This document shows, one piece after another, positions 8,700 through 17,359 of a stretch of DNA of 64,000 nucleotides (position 1 is its first letter; every line of letters starts with the position of its first letter). Made by a program: the position numbers and the translations under genes. The stretch comes from Spirosoma sp. KUDC1026 (lineage in GTDB: Bacteria; Bacteroidota; Bacteroidia; Cytophagales; Spirosomataceae): contig NZ_CP056032.1 in NCBI RefSeq assembly GCF_013375035.1, positions 3,576,001 through 3,640,000 of the forward strand. The letters run 5' to 3'. Under the pieces are notes generated by a model. It was not told where the DNA came from. It was given only the letters and a program-made list of their open reading frames with translations, and did not search any database.

Positions 8700-8782
8700 G
8701 CGAAAGAGCGAATTCTGCTGTGCTAGTCACCCTGTCGCTCTTTCATTCTTTCGCTCTTTCGTTCTTTCACTCTTTGATTCAT
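8680..8782. repeat. Octamer-built inverted element A (adaptor/RND gap)
   Basis: Left arm 8680-8715 repeats gagcgaaa/gagcgaat-type octamers. The spacer is about 19 bases. Right arm 8735-8782 repeats tcgctctt, tcattctt, tcgttctt and tcactctt. The facing 30 bases of the arms match at 25 of 30 positions by hand alignment. The left arm begins inside the adaptor coding sequence and the right arm ends at the RND start codon. It may form an mRNA hairpin between the two cistrons. Confidence 0.85.
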
Positions 8783-11700
8783 GTTCGCAGAAATATTTAT
8801 AAACCGGCCGGTAACGGCCATTGTGTCCTCCATCGTCATTCTGGCGCTGGGGATTCTGGCGCTGCTGACGCTGCCCGTTAGCCAGTACCCCGATATTACC
8901 CCCCCGGTGGTGCAGGTGACGGGTACCTACACCGGGGCTGATGCCCAGACCGTAGAGCAGACGGTGGTAACGCCTATCGAGACGCAGGTGAACGGTACGC
9001 CCGGCATGAGCTACCTGCAAACCAACGCCACCAACGACGGCCGGATGAGCATGAACGTTACGTTCGACGTTGGAACCGACGTGAACATTGCCGCCCTGGA
9101 CGTGCAGAACCGGGTGGGTATTGCCCAGCCGCAGCTACCCGAAGAAGTTACCCGACTGGGGCTGATTACCCGGAAGCGGAACCCATCGCTGTTTATGCTG
9201 GTGGCGATTTTCTCCCCGAATGGCACCCACAACGTATCGTTCATGGACAACTACGCCAACATCTACATCAAGGATGCGTTGTTGCGCGTAAAAGGGGTAG
9301 GGGATATTTTCAGCCGGGCCGATGATTTCAGTATGCGGATCTGGCTGAAGCCCGACAAGCTGGCCCAACTGGGTATGACCGTGGAAGAAGTAACGGCGGC
9401 CCTGCAGGAGCAAAACCTCCAGATTGCCGGTGGTTCCATTGGCGCCCCCCCCCAGCCGAATACGCAGGCCTTTGAATACACGGTCTTTACCAACAGCCGG
9501 CTCAGCAAAGAAAAAGACTTCGAAAACATCATCGTGCGGGGCGATCCGGCGCGGGGATCACTGGTGTATCTGCGGGACGTGGCGCGGGTGCAGCTGGGTA
9601 AGTTCTCTTACGTTAGTAACTCCTTTGTTGATGGGAAACGGGCGTCGTACCTGCTGGTGTATCAGCTGCCGGGCTCCAACGCCCTGGATACGGCCGAAGG
9701 GATTTACAGCGCCATGGATGAGCTGAAAAAGACGTTCCCGAAAGACATTGAATACGTTGTGCCGTTCGAATCGGTATCGGTTATTCAGGTGTCGATTTCG
9801 GAGGTGATCCACACCCTGGTCGAAGCGCTGGTGCTGGTAATCCTGGTGGTGTTCCTGTTCCTGCAAAGCTGGCGGGCGACACTGATTACACTGCTGGCCA
9901 TTCCGGTATCGATTATCGGGACGTTTGCCCTGTTCATACCCCTCGGGTTTACCGTCAATACCCTCACGCTGTTTGCGTTCGTACTGGCCATCGGGATTGT
10001 GGTGGATGATGCCATTGTGGTGGTGGAGGCCGTTCAGGTAAATATCGACAAGGGCATGTCGCCGAAGGATGCGACCCGCGAAGCCATGCGGGAAATTTCC
10101 GCACCGGTTATCGCCATTGCCCTGATTCTGGCGGCCGTGTTCGTGCCAGTTGGATTCATCCCCGGTATTGTCGGGCGATTGTACCAGCAGTTTGCCATTA
10201 CCATTGCCGTATCGGTACTGATCTCCGCCTTCGTGGCGTTGTCGCTGACACCGGCGCTGTGCGTCCTGCTATTACGGGAACAGCACATCGACGAAAACGC
10301 GAAAGGGCTGGATAAATTCTTTTACAAATTCAACCAGTGGTTCGAGAAGGTAACGAACTCGTATTCAAATGCTGTCCAGCGGTTGATCAAGGCAACGCCC
10401 CTCGTTATCGTGGGTCTGATTGTTGTCTACATCGGCACAGGGCTGCTGTTTAAGTACAAACCATCGGGCTTTATTCCGACCGAGGACGAAGGACGACTGA
10501 TCGTTACGTTCGAAATTCCGGAAGCCTCATCGACGCAGCGAAGTCTGGCGGTTATCAACAAAATGATGGGCATCCTGAAGGAGCAGCCGTACGTGAACCA
10601 CTTCTCCGCGCTGGGTGGTCTGAACGCGCTGACGTTTGCGTCGAAATCGAACAGCGGTACGGTCTTCATTCAGCTCAAGCCCTGGGACGAACGGAAAGAC
10701 AGGGGTATGCAGGCCGACTCGCTGGTGGGCAAACTCCAGAAAGCGTTTGCTGGTTTGAACGATGCCCGGATTCAGGTCGTACAGCCGCCCGCTATTCCTG
10801 GTTTGGGTCAATCATCGGGTTTCACCTTTGAGATTCAGCAGCGGCAAACGAACGACGATGTACAGGCATTCGATAATGTCGTACAGAACTTCCTGGCTGA
10901 AGCCAACAAACGGCCTGAGATCGGCCGGGCATATTCCTACTTCACAGCCAAAACACCCGCTTATCGGGTAGAGGTCGACCGGGAAAAAGCCAAGAAACTG
11001 GGCGTATCGGTTAGTACCGTTTACCGAACGATGCAGACATACCTGGGTAGCCAATATGTCAACGATTTCATCATCTATGGCCGTAAATTCCGGGTCGTTG
11101 CCCAGGCTGATACATCGTACCGAATGGATGTGAAGAACCTGGATAAGTACTACGTGCGTAATTCGGGCGGTCAGTTGATCCCGATCAGTACGTTGATAAA
11201 AACCAGCGTTATCGAAAACGCTCCGTTAATTTCGCACTTCAACCTGTTCCGATCGGTGGAATTGAACGGGTCGGCCAAGGAAGGATTCAGTAGCAGCCAG
11301 GCAAACGAAGCGTTGCAGGACGTAGCGAACAAAGTGCTGCCTCAGGGATACTCCTACGAGTTTGCGGGGCTAAGCCGCGAGGAGATCAACGCCGGTAGCA
11401 GCTCGGTGTACATCTTTATGCTGTCAATTGGCTTTGTCTTCCTGTTCCTGGCGGCTCTGTACGAAAGCTGGTCGGTACCGTTCTCGGTACTCCTGTCGGT
11501 GCCAATCGGTGCCTTGGGCGCTATCCTGGCGCTGACGCTATTCCCGTACCTGACCAATAACATCTACGCGCAGATCGGTCTGATTACGCTGATTGGTCTG
11601 GCGGCCAAGAACGCTATTCTGATTGTGGAATTCGCGAAGGAACGCGTCGACAAAGGAGAAGACCTGCTGGAGTCGACCATCGAAGCCGTCCGGCTCCGTC

Positions 11701-11984
11701 TTCGTCCGATCCTGATGACCTCACTGGCGTTTATTCTCGGTGTGTTCCCGCTGGCCATTGCCAGTGGTGCCGGGGCGGTCTCCCGGGTAACCATTGGCCG
11801 TACCGTACTGGGCGGGATGCTGGCCGCTTCGTCGCTGGCTATTTTCGTCGTGCCGGTACTCTACGTGGGCATTACCCGACTGGCTTACGGCAAGAAAGGA
11901 CTGGAGGAACTGAAAGCGAACGCTAAGAAAAACGAGGAAGATAAGAAATCCGGTGAAGCTGGCGCGCAGCCACAGCACAGCTAA
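8781..11984 (+). CDS. RND efflux pump inner membrane transporter, HAE1/AcrB type
   Basis: The 1067-residue length is normal for hydrophobe/amphiphile RND pumps. The N-terminus (MFAEIFINRPVTAIVSSIVI) is the usual first membrane segment, followed by a porter domain, six helices, a second porter domain and six more helices. Proton-relay residues are present: Asp409 and Asp410 in GIVVDDAIVVVE (TM4) and Lys943 in GLAAKNAILIVEF (TM10). It expels toxic compounds from the periplasm or inner membrane through the TolC-like partner using the proton gradient. The C-terminal tail is charged (KKNEEDKKSGE). A terminator follows, so the operon ends here. No regulator gene is adjacent. Confidence 0.95.
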   Translation: MFAEIFINRPVTAIVSSIVILALGILALLTLPVSQYPDITPPVVQVTGTYTGADAQTVEQTVVTPIETQVNGTPGMSYLQTNATNDGRMSMNVTFDVGTDVNIAALDVQNRVGIAQPQLPEEVTRLGLITRKRNPSLFMLVAIFSPNGTHNVSFMDNYANIYIKDALLRVKGVGDIFSRADDFSMRIWLKPDKLAQLGMTVEEVTAALQEQNLQIAGGSIGAPPQPNTQAFEYTVFTNSRLSKEKDFENIIVRGDPARGSLVYLRDVARVQLGKFSYVSNSFVDGKRASYLLVYQLPGSNALDTAEGIYSAMDELKKTFPKDIEYVVPFESVSVIQVSISEVIHTLVEALVLVILVVFLFLQSWRATLITLLAIPVSIIGTFALFIPLGFTVNTLTLFAFVLAIGIVVDDAIVVVEAVQVNIDKGMSPKDATREAMREISAPVIAIALILAAVFVPVGFIPGIVGRLYQQFAITIAVSVLISAFVALSLTPALCVLLLREQHIDENAKGLDKFFYKFNQWFEKVTNSYSNAVQRLIKATPLVIVGLIVVYIGTGLLFKYKPSGFIPTEDEGRLIVTFEIPEASSTQRSLAVINKMMGILKEQPYVNHFSALGGLNALTFASKSNSGTVFIQLKPWDERKDRGMQADSLVGKLQKAFAGLNDARIQVVQPPAIPGLGQSSGFTFEIQQRQTNDDVQAFDNVVQNFLAEANKRPEIGRAYSYFTAKTPAYRVEVDREKAKKLGVSVSTVYRTMQTYLGSQYVNDFIIYGRKFRVVAQADTSYRMDVKNLDKYYVRNSGGQLIPISTLIKTSVIENAPLISHFNLFRSVELNGSAKEGFSSSQANEALQDVANKVLPQGYSYEFAGLSREEINAGSSSVYIFMLSIGFVFLFLAALYESWSVPFSVLLSVPIGALGAILALTLFPYLTNNIYAQIGLITLIGLAAKNAILIVEFAKERVDKGEDLLESTIEAVRLRLRPILMTSLAFILGVFPLAIASGAGAVSRVTIGRTVLGGMLAASSLAIFVVPVLYVGITRLAYGKKGLEELKANAKKNEEDKKSGEAGAQPQHS

Positions 11985-12011
11985 TAGGTTTACCAAAGAA
12001 TTGGTTAGGAG

Positions 12012-12046
12012 GGCCCGTCTGGACGTTATATCCAGACGGGCCTTTT
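12012..12046 (+). terminator. Terminator of the RND operon
   Basis: A 12-bp perfect stem (ggcccgtctgga/tccagacgggcc) with a 7-base loop and a short T-run lies 28 bases after the RND stop. Confidence 0.9.
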
Positions 12047-12166
12047 ACTTGGTAGCAGGCTTGGGCAATAAGGGTAATAGGCTGTTTTTCAGTAGGATTG
12101 TGGCGATATATTTATGAACCTTCATCAACGATCAGACGTTATAATAAGACATCCCTGACTCTACAA

Positions 12167-13219
12167 ATGCCTGATTTTAACCCTGCTTATATTCTGTATA
12201 CGGCCGACGCCATGAACGACCGGGGTGAAGCAGTACTGGCTAATTTTCCGCAGGCCGAAACCCTGGAAATCAAGCAGCACAACCGCCTGCCTGACCTGGG
12301 TTTGAATCATTTCAAGGTCAAGTCCGACGTACTGGTGCTGGGGAAACTGAAATCGCAGGTGATCAAGTGGAGTGGTCGCAGTTCCGATTTTATTGCGCCC
12401 AGCTTGGCCAATGGATGCTTTGGCGGTTGCGCTTACTGTTACGTTGATCGCCACAAACAGGTGAACCCCATTACGCTGTTTACAAACGTCGACGAGATTA
12501 TGGCGACGCTGGATACGCACGTCATGAGCCAGCCGTGGCCCAAAGCCGGTAACCAGACCGACTCGCAGTTCTATACGTACGACATCGGCTGTAACTCCGA
12601 CATCTCGGTCGATTACAGCCTTTCGGAAGGGATTCAGCAGACATTTTCTTTTTTTCGGGATCATCCCCGCGCCAAAGCTACATTCGCAACGAAGTTTGTC
12701 AACCCGGACATGCTGGCTTTCGACCCGCAACGGAAAGTACGTATCCGATTTAGTCTGCTGCCCGCCTACGTGAGCAAACTGGTCGACGTGCGGACCGACT
12801 CGGTGGAAAAACGGATTGCGGCTATCAACGACTTCTACGACGCAGGCTACGAAGTGCACGTCAATTTTTCGCCCGTGATCGTGTACAGCAGCCCCGATGG
12901 TGACCGTAAACAGTGGCGTAACGATTACCGGGAGTTGTTTCGCCAGTTGGATGCCACGCTACGTCCGGAGGTAAAGGCACAGATGAAATGTGAAGTAATT
13001 TTCCTGACGCATAACCAGGGCCAGCACCAGGCTAATCTGGCGATTAACCCCAAGGCTGAGGAACTGCTCTGGGTACCCGAAATTCAGGAAAATAAGGTCA
13101 GTCAGTATGGCGGCTGGAACATTCGGTACGATCACCAGCTCAAGGCCAAAATGATTGCCGTTTTTGAGCAACTGGTTCGGGAAGAAATTCCCTGGTGCGG
13201 CATCCGGTACATCTTTTAG
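12167..13219 (+). CDS. Spore photoproduct lyase-like radical SAM protein
   Basis: A 350-residue protein from the ATG at 12167; the frame extends 23 codons upstream but those codons look non-coding. The radical SAM cluster-binding cysteines are Cys84, Cys88 and Cys91 in GCFGGCAYCYVDRH. The C-x3-C-x2-C spacing and surrounding sequence match the SPL family, as do the later segments (YDIGCNSDISVDY, VHVNFSPVIVY, CGIRYIF at the end). SPL repairs the 5-thyminyl dihydrothymine lesion in spores. This lineage is not known to sporulate, so the substrate is uncertain; general UV-lesion repair is an inference. It is probably a monocistronic gene, with a converging DoxX gene 8 bases from its stop. Confidence 0.85.
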   Translation: MPDFNPAYILYTADAMNDRGEAVLANFPQAETLEIKQHNRLPDLGLNHFKVKSDVLVLGKLKSQVIKWSGRSSDFIAPSLANGCFGGCAYCYVDRHKQVNPITLFTNVDEIMATLDTHVMSQPWPKAGNQTDSQFYTYDIGCNSDISVDYSLSEGIQQTFSFFRDHPRAKATFATKFVNPDMLAFDPQRKVRIRFSLLPAYVSKLVDVRTDSVEKRIAAINDFYDAGYEVHVNFSPVIVYSSPDGDRKQWRNDYRELFRQLDATLRPEVKAQMKCEVIFLTHNQGQHQANLAINPKAEELLWVPEIQENKVSQYGGWNIRYDHQLKAKMIAVFEQLVREEIPWCGIRYIF

Positions 13220-13227
13220 TTTCCTGA

Positions 13228-13644
13228 TTAAAAGCGCCGTTTGTTGAGGCTTGCGTCAACGCTGTAGGCTCCCGGTCCGAGGAGTAGGATAGCGATGAAA
13301 ATCAGTATGAACAGCCCATTCTTTTCACCATCTCCGAAAAGGGCTCCACCGTGGGCGAGAAATAGCGCCGTCAGCATTGTTATAATCAGGGGGACAGTGG
13401 CCAGGCGGGTAAACAAGCCAAACAGCAGAAGCAACGAACAGCCTAATTCGGCCGACATGGCCAGGATCAACGAGACTTTCGGCCCCAGTCCCAGAAAGCT
13501 GACAAATTGAGACTGCATGCTCTCAAACTTAGTAAGTTTCTGATAGCCATGCGGAATCATCAATATAGCGGCACCAAGGCGCAGCACTAACAAGGCTGCA
13601 TTTACAGCGCTGGCAGTATAGCGGGTTGATACGAATTGACTCAT
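13228..13644 (-). CDS. DoxX family membrane protein
   Basis: A 138-residue protein with four predicted membrane segments and the DoxX pattern (ALLVLRLGAAILMIPHGYQKL, GLFTRLATVPLIITMLTALFLAHGG). DoxX proteins are small inner-membrane proteins linked in some bacteria to redox or sulphur metabolism; a specific role cannot be given here. The stop faces that of the SPL-like gene across 8 bases. Confidence 0.9.
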   Translation of the reverse strand: MSQFVSTRYTASAVNAALLVLRLGAAILMIPHGYQKLTKFESMQSQFVSFLGLGPKVSLILAMSAELGCSLLLLFGLFTRLATVPLIITMLTALFLAHGGALFGDGEKNGLFILIFIAILLLGPGAYSVDASLNKRRF

Positions 13645-13678
13645 AATGAAGAGAATATAATAAAGGATTGGTAAACAA

Positions 13679-13709
13679 AAACGGTCACTTCGTTGAGAAG
13701 TGACCGTTT
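13679..13709 (-). terminator. Terminator of the small Gly/Ser-rich gene
   Basis: A 13-bp perfect stem (aaacggtcacttc/gaagtgaccgttt) with the 5-base loop gttga. On the minus strand it is followed by a T-rich tail, directly after the stop at 13724. Confidence 0.85.
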
Positions 13710-13723
13710 GGGTAATACGTTAA

Positions 13724-13918
13724 TTAGTTGCTGTGCCCGCCTTTGCTACCTCCCGTTGAACTACCAGCACTGCTGGAGCCTTTCGAGTGTTTGCTGCTTT
13801 TGTGCGAGGTCGAACTGCCGCCCGATCCGGTGCTACCGTGCTGGGTTCCGTTGCCGTCCGTTCCGGCTTTCTGATCTTTGTATTCTTCTTCTACTTTCTC
13901 CAGGGTTTTGTCTGCCAT
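13724..13918 (-). CDS. Small Gly/Ser/His-rich protein of unknown function
   Basis: A 64-residue protein. The first 17 residues are a charged helix (MADKTLEKVEEEYKDQK). The rest is low-complexity Gly, Ser, Thr, His and Lys (STSHKSSKHSKG, SKGGHSN). There is no signal peptide or membrane segment. A strong terminator directly after the stop and an isolated position with its own upstream region support a real gene. I recognise no family. It could be a small disordered stress or nucleoid-associated protein, but nothing shows that. Confidence 0.6.
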   Translation of the reverse strand: MADKTLEKVEEEYKDQKAGTDGNGTQHGSTGSGGSSTSHKSSKHSKGSSSAGSSTGGSKGGHSN

Positions 13919-13995
13919 GACGTTGAGTGTTTATCGTAATCGTTGTTGATTAGTCGATAAAATAACTCAATTAAGTAGGCCGGTGTTTACAAAAA

Positions 13996-14075
13996 CAGGG
14001 CTTTTGGTAGAAACCAGGCCGCGGTTTGATGAAGTGCCATAAAAATCCGCGGCCTGGTTTCTACCAAAAGCCCTG
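13996..14075 (-). terminator. Very long perfect hairpin (29-bp stem) after the DUF779 gene
   Basis: Arms at 13996-14024 and 14047-14075 are exact reverse complements over 29 bases, with a 22-base spacer. On the minus strand the hairpin is followed by ttttt, so it can act as the terminator of the aldehyde dehydrogenase/DUF779 operon. The stem is far longer than a terminator needs, so a second role or a mobile origin is possible. Confidence 0.75.
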
Positions 14076-14115
14076 AAAACTAAGAGTTAGGCGGCAGCCT
14101 TTTATTAACTCCTCG

Positions 14116-14499
14116 TCAGACTTCTTCCAGCGGCCCGATATGGACAGGGCTCAGCTGTTCCATTTCGTCGGGCTGATAGAGCCGGGATCGGATCAGAAAC
14201 CGGACACCCAGCGGAATTTCAAGCGAGAAGCTGGCTCCCCGGCCCGGCGTTACGTCGACGGTAAGATGCGTGTGCTGCCAGTACTCAAACTGATCGCCCG
14301 ACATCCAGAAGTCGCAGCCGTGAATCTTACCCAGCCAGACATCCGACGAGCCAATGATAAAATCTCCCATGGCATAACACATGGGCGACGACCCATCGCA
14401 GCAGCCGCCACTCTGGTGAAACATCAGCGGGCCGTGCTGAGCCCGGAGCTGATCAATAACGTCGGCCGCAGCCGGCGTGAGGTCGATGCGCGTGTTCAA
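14116..14499 (-). CDS. DUF779 family protein
   Basis: About 127 residues, starting at a TTG at 14499 (NTRIDLTPAAADVIDQL). This start is chosen because the frame upstream runs through the intergenic repeat element and because the family is about 120 residues long. An ATG at 14547 would add 16 repeat-derived residues. The conserved cysteine-rich segment is visible (HQSGGCCDGSSPMCY, Cys33, Cys34, Cys41; GCDFWMS, Cys62). DUF779 genes commonly sit beside AldB/ExaC-type aldehyde dehydrogenases, as here, but their role is unknown; a metal- or redox-linked accessory role is a guess. It is in an operon with the dehydrogenase upstream. Confidence 0.85.
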   Translation of the reverse strand: MNTRIDLTPAAADVIDQLRAQHGPLMFHQSGGCCDGSSPMCYAMGDFIIGSSDVWLGKIHGCDFWMSGDQFEYWQHTHLTVDVTPGRGASFSLEIPLGVRFLIRSRLYQPDEMEQLSPVHIGPLEEV

Positions 14500-14500
14500 T

Positions 14501-14593
14501 TGTGAATGAGCGATTGAGTGAATGAGTGAATAAGCTGGCGCGAACAAAGCCGGTGTCAGCCTATTCGCTCAATCACTCATTCGCTCATTCACA
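14501..14593. repeat. Octamer-built inverted element B (between ald and DUF779)
   Basis: Arms at 14501-14532 and 14562-14593 are reverse complements at 29 of 32 positions. Each is four octamers of the gagcgaat/gagtgaat kind. The 29-base spacer starts agctggcgcg, a motif shared with element C at 28.6 kb. The element fills the gap between the dehydrogenase stop and the DUF779 TTG start. Confidence 0.9.
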
Positions 14594-14598
14594 AGTGA

Positions 14599-16125
14599 TT
14601 AAAAGAATCCTAATTTGCTTTTGCTGTAGGAGATCAGCAGGTTTTTGGTCTGCCGGTAATGGTTCAGCATCATGTGGTGGTTCTCCCGACCAAAGCCTGA
14701 TTTCTTGTAGCCACCGAACGGGGCGTGAGCCGGATACTGGTGGTAGCAGTTCACCCACACGCGACCTGCTTCGATCTGACGGGGAATCTGGTAAAGCTCG
14801 TGCGCGTCCCGCGACCAGAACCCCGCGCCCAGTCCATACAACGTATCGTTAGCCAGCGAGAGAGCTTCATCGGCGTCTTGGAACGTCGTAACCGAAACGA
14901 CCGGCCCGAAGATTTCTTCCTGGAAAACGCGCATCTTGTTGTTACCCTTCAGGATGGTAGGCTTGATGTAGTAGCCCGAATCCAGGCTGTCGCCAACCAG
15001 CCCCGCCGGACCACCGCCCGTCAGCACTTCGGCACCTTCCTGCTTGCCAATATCGATGTACGACAGGATTTTTTCGTACTGGTCGTTACTAGCCTGCGCG
15101 CCCATCATCGTATCGGGGTCCAGCGGGTGGCCCAGCTTAATGGCTTCGGTACGTTGAATTACCCGCTCGATGAAGCGGTCGTACACGCGCTCATGAATCA
15201 GCAAGCGCGATGGGCACGTACAGACCTCACCCTGGTTGAGGGCAAACATAACGGCACCTTCCACGCATTTATCGAAGAACTCATCGTCGGCGTCGGCAAT
15301 CGACTCCATGAAAATGTTCGGCGACTTACCACCCAGCTCCATCGTGACCGGAATCAGGTTTTCCGACGCGTACTGCATGATCAGTCGACCCGTAGTCGTT
15401 TCGCCCGTAAAGGCCACTTTGGCCACCCGTTTCGACTGCGCCAGGGGTTTGCCAGCTTCAGGACCAAAGCCGTTGACAATGTTGACAACACCATCCGGAA
15501 TCAGCCCTTCCAGGATTTCCATCAGCACCAGGATGGACGTTGGAGTCTGCTCGGCGGGTTTCATCACCACGCAGCAACCCGCAGCCAGAGCCGGTGCCAG
15601 CTTCCAGGTCGCCATCAGCAGCGGGAAGTTCCAGGGGATGATCTGGCCCACTACGCCGATAGGTTCCTTAATGATCATCGAAACCGTGTCTTTATCAAGT
15701 TCGGCTACGGAACCTTCTTCGGCTCGGATTACCCCAGCGAAATAGCGGAAATGGTCGACACAGAGCGGTAAATCGGCCGCCAGGGTTTCGCGGACCGCTT
15801 TGCCGTTGTCGACGGTTTCAACGCGGGCCAGAAACTCCAGGTTCTGCTCGATACGGTCGGCAATTTTAAGCAGGATGTTGCTACGTTCGGTCGCTGAGGT
15901 TTTGGACCAGGTTTTAAACGCTTTATGGGCTGCATCGAGGGCTAGTTCAATATCGGCCGCTTTCGATCGGGGGACCCGGGAGACAACAGAATTATCGACT
16001 GGCGAGTAGTTCGTAAAATAATCACCGTCAATGGGGGCAACCCATTTACCGCCAATGTAATTTTCATACTGGGATTTGAATTCAGGCCGGGGCAGGATTT
16101 TGCTGGGCGCTTCTAGGGTTTGCAT
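14599..16125 (-). CDS. Aldehyde dehydrogenase, AldB/ExaC-like
   Basis: A 508-residue NAD(P)-dependent aldehyde dehydrogenase that oxidises aldehydes to carboxylates in the cytoplasm. The motifs include [19 protein letters not shown], the general-base Glu in MELGGKSPN, the catalytic Cys in [13 protein letters not shown], and [10 protein letters not shown]. The sequence [16 protein letters not shown] and the DUF779 neighbour point to the AldB/ExaC (acetaldehyde dehydrogenase II) group. A divergent AraC-type gene starts 97 bases upstream and is the natural candidate regulator. The short intergenic region would hold both promoters. Confidence 0.95.
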   Translation of the reverse strand: MQTLEAPSKILPRPEFKSQYENYIGGKWVAPIDGDYFTNYSPVDNSVVSRVPRSKAADIELALDAAHKAFKTWSKTSATERSNILLKIADRIEQNLEFLARVETVDNGKAVRETLAADLPLCVDHFRYFAGVIRAEEGSVAELDKDTVSMIIKEPIGVVGQIIPWNFPLLMATWKLAPALAAGCCVVMKPAEQTPTSILVLMEILEGLIPDGVVNIVNGFGPEAGKPLAQSKRVAKVAFTGETTTGRLIMQYASENLIPVTMELGGKSPNIFMESIADADDEFFDKCVEGAVMFALNQGEVCTCPSRLLIHERVYDRFIERVIQRTEAIKLGHPLDPDTMMGAQASNDQYEKILSYIDIGKQEGAEVLTGGGPAGLVGDSLDSGYYIKPTILKGNNKMRVFQEEIFGPVVSVTTFQDADEALSLANDTLYGLGAGFWSRDAHELYQIPRQIEAGRVWVNCYHQYPAHAPFGGYKKSGFGRENHHMMLNHYRQTKNLLISYSKSKLGFF

Positions 16126-16222
16126 TTTGGAAAGAGGTTTTAGAATGGTTGATTGATTTTTTTACAAATTTTGCTGTAATTGTTCAAGTGTTGTTGCGTC
16201 AGAGTCTCATAAACTTGCGTAA

Positions 16223-17176
16223 ATGTCTCATATTGAAGCAGCCATGAAAAAGAAGACCGAAGGAGGAGGACAAGCTGTTAGCGCCTGGGGAAATGAGATT
16301 TCAACCCTGGTGGAGAACAAACTGACGCTTCACCATGATGCGGCAGAACTGCACATGTACGAGACGTTCCAGATGGCAGACCTGGTGAAGTTGCGGTTTA
16401 ACGCACCCGTAATGACGACCATGCTGACGGGACGCAAAGTGATGCACCTGCCCGATATGGATCCGTTTAATTACCGCCCCGGCGAGTCCCTCCTGATGCC
16501 GTCGGATCGGTTGATGCAGATCGATTTTCCGGATGCTACGACCGATGAACCAACCCGCTGTCTGGCGCTTACAATATCGGATGAATTGATTCGGGAGACC
16601 GTAGCGGAACTGAATGAGCAGGTGCCACGCGTTGAATCGTCGGACGAATGGCTATTAAACACGGATAATTACCTGATGCAGAATGATCCGGAAATCAGCT
16701 CCCTGATCGATAAGCTGATCCGGCTCTTTCGGGAGAACAATCCCTTCAAGCGATTCTTCATCAAAAATACCCTGCGGGAGCTGATCATCCGGCTGTCGCA
16801 GACGCAGATACGTACGGGACTTCTGGGCAATACGGGTAAACACCTGACAACAAACCGGCTGGCGTACGTGATCGCATTTATTCGCGAAAACCTAAACCGG
16901 GCTTTGTCGACCGAGGAACTGTGCGACAAGGCGTGTTTGTCCAAATCCCATTTTTTCCGCCTGTTCAAAAGCGAGATTGGCGTATCGCCAGCGCAATTCA
17001 TTCTGACCGAACGTATTCAACGGGCCAAAATCATCCTAAGCGATCCGGCCAAAAGCGTAACCGACGCCTGTTATGAATCGGGCTTCAATAGCATCACGCA
17101 CTTTAGCAGTGCCTTCCGGTCAATAGAGCACGTTGGCCCCCGCCAGTTCAAACAACAACTTTTTCGGGCAAACTGA
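16223..17176 (+). CDS. AraC family transcriptional regulator
   Basis: A 317-residue protein. Residues of about 20-200 look like the AraC_N sensing domain (YETFQMADLVKLRFNAPVMTTMLTGRKVMH). The last 100 residues carry the two helix-turn-helix motifs (LSTEELCDKACLSKSHFFRLFKSEIGVSPAQFI; VTDACYESGFNSITHFSSAFR). It is divergent from the aldehyde dehydrogenase gene and most likely controls it in response to an aldehyde or alcohol; this is inference from the arrangement. The start at 16223 is the first ATG in the frame. Confidence 0.92.
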   Translation: MSHIEAAMKKKTEGGGQAVSAWGNEISTLVENKLTLHHDAAELHMYETFQMADLVKLRFNAPVMTTMLTGRKVMHLPDMDPFNYRPGESLLMPSDRLMQIDFPDATTDEPTRCLALTISDELIRETVAELNEQVPRVESSDEWLLNTDNYLMQNDPEISSLIDKLIRLFRENNPFKRFFIKNTLRELIIRLSQTQIRTGLLGNTGKHLTTNRLAYVIAFIRENLNRALSTEELCDKACLSKSHFFRLFKSEIGVSPAQFILTERIQRAKIILSDPAKSVTDACYESGFNSITHFSSAFRSIEHVGPRQFKQQLFRAN

Positions 17177-17344
17177 TTGTATACCATATCAGGAGGAGCA
17201 GATCAAGTTTAATTTACCTGAATTGCTGATGCAAAATGGACGCCTTTGTTAACCGGACGACAAGGACCTTCGACCACAAAATCCGGCAATCCTGTCAATA
17301 AAATAAACTTGTCATACATCCCGTCAGGACTGCGCCCGATTGCG

Positions 17345-17352
17345 TATATTTG
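17345..17352 (+). promoter_or_regulatory. Candidate Bacteroidota -7 box before DUF2461
   Basis: TATATTTG fits the TAnnTTTG -7 consensus. It ends only 7 bases before the chosen ATG at 17360, which would give an almost leaderless mRNA. No convincing -33 element was found at the right distance. Confidence 0.3.
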
Positions 17353-17359
17353 GTTAGTT

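Noticed and set aside
8680-8782. CRISPR array as an explanation of the octamer repeats
   Set aside because: Units are 8 bases, degenerate and contiguous, with inverted arms; there are no regular unique spacers and no cas genes.
12161-12859. A 232-codon minus-strand frame
   Set aside because: It is antisense to the SPL-like radical SAM gene and its product has no recognisable domain.
14725-15771. A 348-codon plus-strand frame
   Set aside because: It lies entirely antisense to the aldehyde dehydrogenase, whose motifs are unambiguous; long antisense frames are expected in GC-rich third-position genes.
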